Assembly: GCA_003153915.1 (NCBI GenBank)
Contig: PMBX01000138.1
Span: forward strand, 8,151-14,077
Direction of reading: 5' to 3'
DNA from: Phycisphaerales bacterium
GTDB lineage: Bacteria > Planctomycetota > Phycisphaerae > SM23-33
DNA length: 5,927 nucleotides
The notes below the pieces were generated by a model. That model was not told the origin of the DNA. It saw nothing but the letters and a program-made list of their open reading frames with translations, and made no database searches. Shown here one piece after another: positions 1 to 5,927 of the stretch (position 1 is the stretch's first letter; the number at the start of each line of letters is the position of its first letter). The position numbers and the translations under genes were made by a program.

Positions 1-1622
1 TCATCATCGCCCGCAGCCTCGCCGAGAATAAGACCTTCCAACTGCTGGGCATTACGGACACCGCGATGCTTCGCCCGCAGGTGTTTGCACTGCAAGAGGG
101 CGAGGTGTCCATCGCGCTGGTGTGCTCGGAGAAGCAGGCGATCGACGCGACGCTGGCGAGCCTGGCCGGCGAAGATCCGCGTTTCACCCCGGTTGCGGAC
201 CACTACTGGAACGCCCGCGGCGGCAGCCACTCCGACGGTGGAGCGTTCCTGATGACCGTGACCCCCACCAACGGCGGCCCCAGGGGCGACGGCCCGCCCG
301 ACAGCACGCAGTACCAGCTTCACGTCGCCAACAAGTTCGGCGAACCGGTCCGCACGCCGCCCGGACAGGTCCACTGCAACCTGTCGGTCCGTGCGGCCAC
401 GCCCGCCAAACCGCACCAGAACGAGCTGGCCGCCATTGATCGGGCTATCGCGGACCGCAGTCCCGAACAGCTCTGCGAGCGCTTCCGCGATGCTCTGCCG
501 GACATGGACTACGATCACCTGCGATGGTTCGTCGACCAGGCCGCCCAGCGAATGGCCGAGGCAGCCCCCGCGACGGGTATCGATGCCCTGACCATCTGCA
601 TGGACCGGCATGGCGCCACCGGCGACAAGAAGCGAAGCTCCGTGTTGACGATTCTGCGGGCGGGACTGGAGCGGGTTTTCGCGGCCCAGCCGCTGTGCGA
701 GGCCGGCGGCAACGGTCACCCGTTCCGCCGCATAACCTGGGACACGCGTGAGCAGCTTCGCGGGCCACAGGGCGAGGAGCAGACGCTACTGATCGACGCC
801 CGCGGCTTTGCGGCCGAAGGACCCGACTGCGACGCGACGCTGGCCGTGAAGGCCTACAGGCTGGGCTGGCGGCGGCTGGTACACTACAACACGCGCGGCA
901 CACGATTCCACGGGGTGGGGTTCGGACCGTACACCGTTGGCTTGCGCGTGGACTGCTACGACAACCCCGGCGATTACCTGGCCTCGGGCATGGATGGCTT
1001 GGAAGTGCACGTTCACGGCAACGCCCAGGACCAGGTCTGCCAGATCGCCAAACGAGGCAAGCTCGTGGTCCACGGCGACGTGGGCCAGACGTTCCTGTAC
1101 GGCGCCAAGGGCGGCGATGTCTACGTTCTGGGCCATGCGGCCGGCCGACCGATGATCAACGCCGTTGGCCGGCCACGGGCCGTGATCAACGGCACGGCGC
1201 TGGATTACCTGGCCGAGTCGTTCATGGCCGGCGACCCGCTGGCCGGCGGCGGGTTCGCCGTCGTCAACGGTATCCGACTCGACGAGCATGGGAAGGTGGT
1301 CCCGCTGGACCTGCCTTACCCGGGCAGTAACCTGCTGTCGCTGGCCTCAGGCGGCGCCATCTACATCCGCGACCCGCGCCACACCCTGGTGGACGAGCAG
1401 CTCAACGGCGGTGTGTATCGGCCGTTGTCCAACGCCGACTGGATGCTCATCCTCCCATACCTCCGCGAAAACGAGCGCCTCTTCGGCGTTCGCGTGCAGC
1501 AGGATCTACTGACCGTGGACGGGGTTGTGATGAGCCCCCCCGAAGTCTACCGCAAGGTAATGCCCCGCGAGGCCGCCGAGACCCAGGCCAAGATGGATGA
1601 AGAAGAAGGGACGGGTGATTAG
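1..1622 (+). CDS. Glutamate synthase-like protein: class II glutamine amidotransferase domain fused to GXGXG domain (5' partial)
   Basis: The reading frame is open from the window edge (first full codon at base 3, 539 residues visible), so the true start and the catalytic N-terminal Cys lie upstream. Visible residues 1-90 match the end of a GltB-type class II amidotransferase domain: a TDTAMLRPQ segment, an SEKQAIDA helix and WNARGGSHSDGGAF at 69-82. Residues of about 100-255 are a less conserved linker. From about 257 the chain is a glutamate synthase domain 3 / FwdC-like right-handed barrel, with regularly spaced glycines from GMDGLEVHVHGNA (329) to GGGFAVVNG (about 415-423), and a tail containing LPYLRENERLFGV. 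In the family, the amidotransferase releases ammonia from glutamine and the GXGXG barrel is structural. The FMN synthase domain that normally sits between them is absent, so catalysis probably needs a separate GltB2-like subunit. It could serve a different amidotransfer reaction. Confidence is high for the domains, moderate for the pathway. Confidence 0.85.
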   Translation, partial: IIARSLAENKTFQLLGITDTAMLRPQVFALQEGEVSIALVCSEKQAIDATLASLAGEDPRFTPVADHYWNARGGSHSDGGAFLMTVTPTNGGPRGDGPPDSTQYQLHVANKFGEPVRTPPGQVHCNLSVRAATPAKPHQNELAAIDRAIADRSPEQLCERFRDALPDMDYDHLRWFVDQAAQRMAEAAPATGIDALTICMDRHGATGDKKRSSVLTILRAGLERVFAAQPLCEAGGNGHPFRRITWDTREQLRGPQGEEQTLLIDARGFAAEGPDCDATLAVKAYRLGWRRLVHYNTRGTRFHGVGFGPYTVGLRVDCYDNPGDYLASGMDGLEVHVHGNAQDQVCQIAKRGKLVVHGDVGQTFLYGAKGGDVYVLGHAAGRPMINAVGRPRAVINGTALDYLAESFMAGDPLAGGGFAVVNGIRLDEHGKVVPLDLPYPGSNLLSLASGGAIYIRDPRHTLVDEQLNGGVYRPLSNADWMLILPYLRENERLFGVRVQQDLLTVDGVVMSPPEVYRKVMPREAAETQAKMDEEEGTGD

Positions 1623-1658
1623 TGCTTCGCTGCTGGTCATATACAGAGCGCCACCATC

Positions 1659-1674
1659 AGGCGGTCCGCCGCCT
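1659..1674 (+). other. GC-rich hairpin in intergenic gap
   Basis: AGGCGG pairs perfectly with CCGCCT across a TCCG loop, giving a 6-bp stem. It begins 37 bases after the stop codon of the upstream gene. No T-run follows (the next bases are GCCGGCCGATC), so it does not meet the criteria for an intrinsic terminator. It may be a processing or stability element, a weak pause site, or chance in GC-rich DNA. Confidence 0.3.
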
Positions 1675-1760
1675 GCCGGCCGATCATAAAGGCATGAGGG
1701 CGGGTTCTGAGGAAGGCGCCCAGGTTCATCCGTTGAGGTGCAACACGGCAACAGCCCACG

Positions 1761-1768
1761 AGGGAGGA
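1761..1768 (+). promoter_or_regulatory. Strong Shine-Dalgarno for the HdrA-NuoE fusion gene
   Basis: AGGGAGGA sits five bases before the ATG at 1774. This decides the start: the in-frame ATG at 1738, 12 codons upstream, has no comparable site, and the extra residues it would add (MQHGNSPRGRTL) look like translated leader. Confidence 0.8.
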
Positions 1769-1773
1769 CTCTC

Positions 1774-2688
1774 ATGATCGCCTCCAATGCCCAGTCAGCG
1801 ACGGCGCCCCCCGACCATGACCCCGCCATGCCGTGCGGCTCGGTCCTGGTCTGCGGCGCCGGCATCGCCGGGATCCAAGCGTCGCTGGACCTGTCGGCCG
1901 CCGGGTTCCACGTCTACCTTGTCGAGCAGAGCCCGACCATCGGCGGCACGATGGCGCGTCTCGACAAGACCTTTCCCACCGGCGACTGCGCCACGTGCAC
2001 CATCTCGCCCAAGCTCGTGGCGTGCATGAGAGACTTCAATATCGACATCCTGACCATGGCCGACGTGCTCGCCCTTGACGGCCAGGCCGGCCACTTCAAG
2101 GCCAAGGTCCGTCTCCGCCCGCGAGGCGTAGACCCCGATAAGTGCACCGGCTGCGGCGACTGCATCGAGGCCTGCCCGGTCCGCAACCGCATCCGGACGG
2201 TCGAGCCGCCGGAGCCCTCGGCGCCGCTGGACGAGGCCGCCGAGGCAACGTTGCGGGAATCCCTCGCCCGCCACCAGGGCGACCGTGGCGCCCTGATGCC
2301 GGTCCTCCAGGACATCAGCCGTGGGTGCGGCTATCTTCCGCGCCCGATGGTCGAGCGGGCCGCCATCGCCCTGGGCATCCCGCTAGCCGCCGCGATGCGC
2401 GTGGCGAGCTTCTATGAGGAGTTCCGATTCGAGCCGCCCGCCCGCCACCTGGTGGAGGTCTGTAACGGAACGAGTTGCCACGCGGGCGGATCGGCCCGCC
2501 TGCTGCGCCGAGTGGAAGACGTACTCGGCATTGGGGCCGGGCAGGCGGACAAGGCCGGGCGCTTCGCCCTGCGGACCGTCCGCTGCCTGGGCCTCTGCGC
2601 CCTGTCACCCGTGATGCGTATCGACGGCGTGGGGATCGGCCAGATGAGTCTGGCGAGGGTTCCGGACGTTCTGGAGTCCTGCACATGA
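1774..2688 (+). CDS. Fusion of N-terminal half of HdrA with a NuoE-like [2Fe-2S] subunit
   Basis: 304 residues, probably cytoplasmic, with no signal peptide or membrane segment. Residues 23-135 are the first half of an HdrA-type flavoprotein: FAD-binding GAGIAG at 28-33, Glu51 ending the second strand, the HdrA hallmark LDKTFPTGDCATC around 63-75, then a [4Fe-4S] motif with Cys124, 127, 130 and 134. HdrA similarity stops right after this motif; the second ferredoxin motif and the rest of the flavin domain are missing. After a Pro/Glu linker (about 140-152), residues 155-304 form a complete NuoE-like unit: a helical bundle with SRGCGYLP and the VASFYEEF segment, then thioredoxin-like ligands Cys230, Cys235, Cys271 and Cys275. 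NuoE-type proteins carry the N1a-like [2Fe-2S] cluster beside NuoF. The stop overlaps the next start as ATGA. The missing HdrA half is encoded two genes downstream. The domains are clear; the joint function is inferred. Confidence 0.9.
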   Translation: MIASNAQSATAPPDHDPAMPCGSVLVCGAGIAGIQASLDLSAAGFHVYLVEQSPTIGGTMARLDKTFPTGDCATCTISPKLVACMRDFNIDILTMADVLALDGQAGHFKAKVRLRPRGVDPDKCTGCGDCIEACPVRNRIRTVEPPEPSAPLDEAAEATLRESLARHQGDRGALMPVLQDISRGCGYLPRPMVERAAIALGIPLAAAMRVASFYEEFRFEPPARHLVEVCNGTSCHAGGSARLLRRVEDVLGIGAGQADKAGRFALRTVRCLGLCALSPVMRIDGVGIGQMSLARVPDVLESCT

Positions 2689-4463
2689 CCCGCGCGATAC
2701 GTACCAGCGAGGATCTCGAAGTCGCCGCCGCCGCCGGCATGGCGACGCTCTACCCCCGGCGGCTCAAGATCCTTGTCGGTGCCAGCAGTTGCGGCCTGGC
2801 CGTTGGGGCCGGGGAGGTCGAGCTAGCCGCGGCCCAAGCCGTCAAGGACCTGCGCCTCGACGCCAACGTCACCCGAACTGGCTGCATCGGGTTCTGCTCG
2901 CAAGAGCCGCTGCTGGACCTCATGCTGCCGGGCGGCCCGCGGGTGAGCTTCGGAACCATGACGCCGTCCAAGACGCGAGAGCTGCTGGCGGGCTACGCGC
3001 GCGACGGCCGCTTGGCGGCGGATCTGGCCATCGGCCGCTTCGAGCGCGAGGAGCACGTCTCCACCGGCCAGATGCACGAGTATCCCCAGTGTCCCGCCGA
3101 TCTGGCGGTTGTGCCTGAGTGGTCGCAGCTGCCGTTCTGGCGACGTCAGAAAAAGATCATCCTTCGGAACTGCGGATCGGTCGATCCGATGTCAATTGAC
3201 GAGGCCATCGCCCGGGGAACCTACCGCGGAGCGTTGCGGGCCTTGACGCAGTTGAAGCCCGAGGAGGCCTTGGCGGAGGTCACGAAGTCGGGCCTGCGGG
3301 GGCGAGGAGGGGCGTCATTCCCGACGGGCTTGAAGTGGCGCCTGGCCCGCGAGACCCACGCCGATATTCGATACATCGTGTGTAACGCCGACGAGGGTGC
3401 GCCCGGAGCCTACATGGACCGGACCATTCTCGAGGGCGACCCGCACGCTATTCTGGAGGGGATGCTGATCGGCTCATACGCCATCGGCGCTTGCGAGGGC
3501 TTTATCTACGTGCGAAGCGAGTACCCGCTGGCGATCCAGATCCTCGAGCACGCCATCGCCGAGGCCCAGGCCAGCGGCCTGCTGGGGTCGGACATCTTCG
3601 GCAGCGGCTGGTCGTTCCGCGTTACGGTGCGTCGCGGCGCGGGGGCGTACGTGTGCGGCGAGGAGACGGGACTGATCGAGTCGATCGAGGGCCACTCGGG
3701 TGAGCCGCGAAGCCGGCCGCCCTATCCTGTTACCCAAGGCCTGTGGGGCAAGCCCACCGTGGTCAACAACGTCAAGACGTGGGCCAGCGTGGCGCCCATT
3801 CTCACGCGCGGAAGCGCCTGGTATGCTTCGATGGGCACGGCCGGCACGAAGGGCACGACGGTCTTCTCGCTGGAAGGGGCCGTCAAGAACGCCGGCCTAG
3901 TAGAGGTGCCCTTCGGTATATCGCTACGGGACATGATCTACGACATCGGCGGGGGGACGCGGGGTGGCCGGCCGCTCAAAGCCGTTCAGGCGGGCGGGCC
4001 CTCGACGGGCTGCATTCCCCCCAGCCTGCTGGACCTGCCCATTGACTCGGATGACGGGTCAGGCCAGGCGGCGGTTACGGGCACCGGCGGGATCATCGTG
4101 CTCGATGACGGCGCGTGCATGGTGGACATGGCCCGATTCCTGCTGGGTTTCTTCGCCGACGAGTCGTGCGGTAAGTGTTCGCCGTGCCGCGAAGGCACCC
4201 GGCAGATGCTGGAAATCCTCACTCGCATCGCGCGGGGCCAGGGCAGGGATGAGGACATTCCGCTGCTGGAGCGCCTCAGCCGGACTATGTCCGCGGCGGC
4301 CTCGTGCGGGCTGGGCGCCACGGGGTCAGGCCCCGTGACGGCGGCGCTGGAATATTTCCGGGACGAGGTTCAGGCCCACATTCGCGACAAGCGGTGCCCC
4401 GCCGGCATCTGCGCGATAGGCACTGATGACCCGGCACAGCTCGCGCCGCTAACAAGAGAATGA
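2685..4463 (+). CDS. nuoF: NuoF/HydB-like NADH-binding FMN and [4Fe-4S] subunit
   Basis: 592 residues. The start is the ATG of the ATGA overlap, with GGAG eight bases upstream (2673-2676); the longer in-frame extension to 2475 only overlaps the previous gene. Residues 26-100 are a thioredoxin-like N-terminal domain with Cys36, Cys67 and Cys71, as in HydB/HndC-type proteins, three cysteines rather than four. The NuoF core follows: GRGGASFPTGLKW (206-218) and NADEGAPGAYMDR (234-246) for FMN/NADH, and GAGAYVCGEETG (318-329) with the acidic pair Glu326/Glu327 typical of NADH-using members. The N3-type cluster ligands are Cys495, 498, 501 and 541. The C-terminus keeps the DKRCPAGIC motif (569-576) but ends soon after, without the two-cluster ferredoxin that extends many HydB/HndC proteins. 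In this family NADH reduces FMN, which passes electrons to NuoE- and NuoG-type clusters, both encoded next door. Ala239 replaces the usual acidic residue of the FMN loop. The family call is secure; physiological direction is not. Confidence 0.93.
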   Translation: MTRAIRTSEDLEVAAAAGMATLYPRRLKILVGASSCGLAVGAGEVELAAAQAVKDLRLDANVTRTGCIGFCSQEPLLDLMLPGGPRVSFGTMTPSKTRELLAGYARDGRLAADLAIGRFEREEHVSTGQMHEYPQCPADLAVVPEWSQLPFWRRQKKIILRNCGSVDPMSIDEAIARGTYRGALRALTQLKPEEALAEVTKSGLRGRGGASFPTGLKWRLARETHADIRYIVCNADEGAPGAYMDRTILEGDPHAILEGMLIGSYAIGACEGFIYVRSEYPLAIQILEHAIAEAQASGLLGSDIFGSGWSFRVTVRRGAGAYVCGEETGLIESIEGHSGEPRSRPPYPVTQGLWGKPTVVNNVKTWASVAPILTRGSAWYASMGTAGTKGTTVFSLEGAVKNAGLVEVPFGISLRDMIYDIGGGTRGGRPLKAVQAGGPSTGCIPPSLLDLPIDSDDGSGQAAVTGTGGIIVLDDGACMVDMARFLLGFFADESCGKCSPCREGTRQMLEILTRIARGQGRDEDIPLLERLSRTMSAAASCGLGATGSGPVTAALEYFRDEVQAHIRDKRCPAGICAIGTDDPAQLAPLTRE

Positions 4464-4465
4464 AC

Positions 4466-5927
4466 ATGGCATCGCTTTCAACAGACAAGATCGCCGTGAC
4501 CATCGACGGCCGGACATCAGAGGTCCCCGCGGGCGCCACCATCCTCCAGGCCGCCCGCCAACTGAGCCTGTCGATCCCGACGTTGTGCCACTACAAGGGC
4601 ATGCCGCCGCACGGCGCGTGCCGAGTCTGCCTGGTGGAGATCGACACGCCCCGAGGGCCCCGTCCGGTCGCCTCATGCAGCTACCCTGTTGCCGCCGGGA
4701 TGGTCGTGCACACCGACAGCCCCGCTGTCCGCGAGGCGAGGCGGACGATCCTGGAGCTTCTGCTGGCCGAGGCGCCCGAATCGGCGGACCTGGCCGCTTT
4801 TGCCGCCAAGCTCGGTGTGACGTCCACGCCGTTCGCACCGGCCAAAGATGGCAAGTGCATCCTGTGCGGGCTGTGCGTCAGGACGTGCAACCAACTGATG
4901 GGCCGTGGCGCGATCAACCTGTCCGGCCGGGCGTTCTGGCGCGAGGTCCAGCCAGCCTTCGGCGAACGAACCGACCAGTGCCAGGTCTGTGGCGCGTGCG
5001 CAGCCGTCTGCCCCACTGGCGCGGTGGACCTGGCCCAGATCACGTCTCGTGGTCCCATGCCGCACTTGACAGCCCACGACGAGCATCTTCGCCCCAGGCC
5101 GTCCATCGACATGGCCCACCCGCAGGCCGCGCCGCGCGTGCCGGCCATCGACCGCGAAAACTGCGTCCACTTCCAAACCGGGCAGTGCGGGCTGTGTGCC
5201 GAGGTCTGCCAGGCCAAGGCCATCGACTATGACCAGCAGGAGCAGATGCTCGATCTGGACGTCGGGGCCGTGCTGATGACCCCTGGCTTCCAGGCCTTCG
5301 ACGCCACGCGCCGGATGGAGTTGGGCTTCAAGCTCCTGCCCAACGTGGTCACCAACGTCCAGTTCGAACGGCTGCTCTCGGCCTCGGGGCCGACCACCGG
5401 GCACATCCGCCGGCCCAGCGACAACCAGGCCCCCAAGCGCCTGGCCTTCATTCAGTGCGTCGGGTCGCGAGACCCCAGCCGCCGCAAGGACTACTGCTCA
5501 TCGGTGTGCTGCATGGCTGCCACCAAAGAGGCGATCATGGCCAAGGAGCACGAGCCTGGGCTGGACGCCACGATTTTCTACATCGACCTGCGGGCGTTCG
5601 GAAAAGACTTCGAGCGGTACTACAACCGCGCCAGGAAACTGGGCGTGAAGTACGTCCGGTGCAAGCCGTCATCGGTCGACGAGGACCGCCCGACCGGCAA
5701 CCTGCGCATCAGCTACCTCGACGAGGATGGCCGCTGCCGTCAGGGCGAGTTCGACATGGTTGTCTTGTCGCTGGGGTTGTCGCCCAGCGCGTCGTTGCAG
5801 GAACAGGCTTGGCGATTCGGTGTCATGCTGAATGAATGGGGCTTCGCCCAGACCGACGGACTGCACCCCCTGGATACGTCCAGGCCCGGGGTGTTCGTCG
5901 GCGGGGCCTTCCAGGAGCCCAAGGACA
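4466..5927 (+). CDS. Fusion of NuoG-like N-terminal ferredoxin region with C-terminal half of HdrA (3' partial)
   Basis: The frame is open to the window end (487 residues visible). The ATG lies two bases after the nuoF stop, with GAG seven bases upstream. Residues 8-80 are a NuoG-type [2Fe-2S] ferredoxin: Cys41, 52, 55, 71. The His-Cys3 motif that normally follows in NuoG is absent. Residues 128-190 hold two [4Fe-4S] motifs: Cys131/134/137/141 and Cys172/175/178/182. There is no molybdopterin or H-cluster domain. From about 211 the chain becomes HdrA: the linker HPQAAPRVPAID (218-229), the second ferredoxin motif Cys233/241/244/248, then FERLLSASGP, FIQCVGSRD, and the Cys331-x12-Cys344-x3-Cys348-Cys349 set that binds an extra [4Fe-4S] cluster in HdrA, followed by IDLRAFGKDFE and VVLSLGLSPS. 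The visible end, GVFVGGAFQEPKD, is near the HdrA FAD-binding C-terminus; more sequence lies downstream. It likely takes electrons from NuoF to the HdrA flavin, or the reverse. Confidence 0.9.
   Translation, partial: MASLSTDKIAVTIDGRTSEVPAGATILQAARQLSLSIPTLCHYKGMPPHGACRVCLVEIDTPRGPRPVASCSYPVAAGMVVHTDSPAVREARRTILELLLAEAPESADLAAFAAKLGVTSTPFAPAKDGKCILCGLCVRTCNQLMGRGAINLSGRAFWREVQPAFGERTDQCQVCGACAAVCPTGAVDLAQITSRGPMPHLTAHDEHLRPRPSIDMAHPQAAPRVPAIDRENCVHFQTGQCGLCAEVCQAKAIDYDQQEQMLDLDVGAVLMTPGFQAFDATRRMELGFKLLPNVVTNVQFERLLSASGPTTGHIRRPSDNQAPKRLAFIQCVGSRDPSRRKDYCSSVCCMAATKEAIMAKEHEPGLDATIFYIDLRAFGKDFERYYNRARKLGVKYVRCKPSSVDEDRPTGNLRISYLDEDGRCRQGEFDMVVLSLGLSPSASLQEQAWRFGVMLNEWGFAQTDGLHPLDTSRPGVFVGGAFQEPKD

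Larger units (their letters stand above)
1623..1773. other. Intergenic gap between glutamate synthase-like gene and the Hdr/Nuo operon
   Basis: These 151 bases carry no convincing gene. They hold one GC hairpin (1659-1674) and a Shine-Dalgarno close to the downstream start. A TATACA hexamer at 1640-1645 resembles a -10 box, but no acceptable -35 lies at the usual distance, so I do not call a promoter. The gap is much longer than the junctions between the three downstream genes, which suggests those three form their own transcription or translation unit. Read-through from upstream cannot be excluded. Confidence 0.5.

Noticed and set aside
786..1289. 167-codon minus-strand frame
   Set aside because: It is antisense to the GXGXG domain, with no family resemblance and no convincing ribosome site.
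1659..1674. Intrinsic terminator
   Set aside because: The stem is good but no run of T follows, so I list it only as a hairpin.
1738..1773. Alternative start 12 codons upstream for the HdrA-NuoE gene
   Set aside because: The AGGGAGGA site is placed for the ATG at 1774 and would itself be translated if the upstream ATG were used.
1506..1865. 119-codon minus-strand frame covering the intergenic gap
   Set aside because: It overlaps two well-supported genes at its ends and its translation is Pro/Gly-rich with no motif; it does not explain the gap.
2475..2684. 70-codon upstream extension of the NuoF gene
   Set aside because: It overlaps the NuoE domain in another frame, translates to Arg/Pro/Gly-rich sequence unlike NuoF, and the ATG at 2685 has its own Shine-Dalgarno and an ATGA overlap.
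1774..2688. Frameshifted or degraded hdrA pseudogene
   Set aside because: The HdrA part passes in frame through a linker into an intact NuoE domain with all four ligands, and the missing half exists intact downstream, so decay is a poor explanation.
4673..5404. 243-codon open frame on the minus strand
   Set aside because: It lies antisense inside the NuoG-HdrA gene, whose cysteine motifs are unambiguous. Long antisense frames are expected in GC-rich coding DNA, and the translation shows no recognisable domain.
1..5927. CRISPR array, tRNA, rRNA, insertion sequence or phage genes
   Set aside because: I saw no repeat-spacer pattern, RNA gene signature, transposase motif or terminal inverted repeats; nearly the whole window is accounted for by four redox or amidotransferase genes.

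Overview
The window is GC-rich, densely coding, plus-strand bacterial (possibly archaeal) DNA with four protein genes, two of them cut by the window edges. The gene content is redox enzymes rich in iron-sulfur clusters: a domain-rearranged glutamate synthase protein, an HdrA-type flavoprotein and a NuoE/NuoF/NuoG-type NADH module. This points to an anaerobe. I cannot fix the phylum from sequence alone; anaerobic Planctomycetota, Desulfobacterota and Clostridia-like lineages are all compatible.

Layout: bases 1-1622 hold the 3' part of a gene that joins a class II glutamine amidotransferase domain directly to a GXGXG (glutamate synthase domain 3) barrel, with no FMN synthase domain between them. 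A gap of about 150 bases follows, with a GC hairpin and a strong Shine-Dalgarno. Then comes a tightly packed operon of three genes (4-base overlap, then a 2-base gap). 1774-2688 is the N-terminal half of HdrA fused to a NuoE-like [2Fe-2S] domain. 2685-4463 is a NuoF-like NADH/FMN/[4Fe-4S] subunit. 4466 to beyond the window end is a NuoG-like N-terminal ferredoxin region fused to the C-terminal half of HdrA.

The most notable point is that the two HdrA pieces are complementary. The first stops just after the first [4Fe-4S] motif of HdrA's internal ferredoxin. The second resumes in the linker just before the second [4Fe-4S] motif and runs through the Cys-x12-Cys-x3-Cys-Cys region towards the usual HdrA C-terminus. 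It reads as one hdrA gene opened in the middle with a nuoE-nuoF-nuoG(N) cassette placed inside and each HdrA half fused to the neighbouring Nuo subunit. If the halves reassemble, NADH oxidised at NuoF FMN would feed electrons through NuoE/NuoG clusters to (or from) the HdrA flavin, a plausible electron-bifurcating or confurcating machine. The role is inferred; the domain order is read directly.

A functional link to the upstream glutamate synthase-like gene is possible (electron supply to an FMN synthase subunit encoded elsewhere) but rests only on proximity and shared strand.
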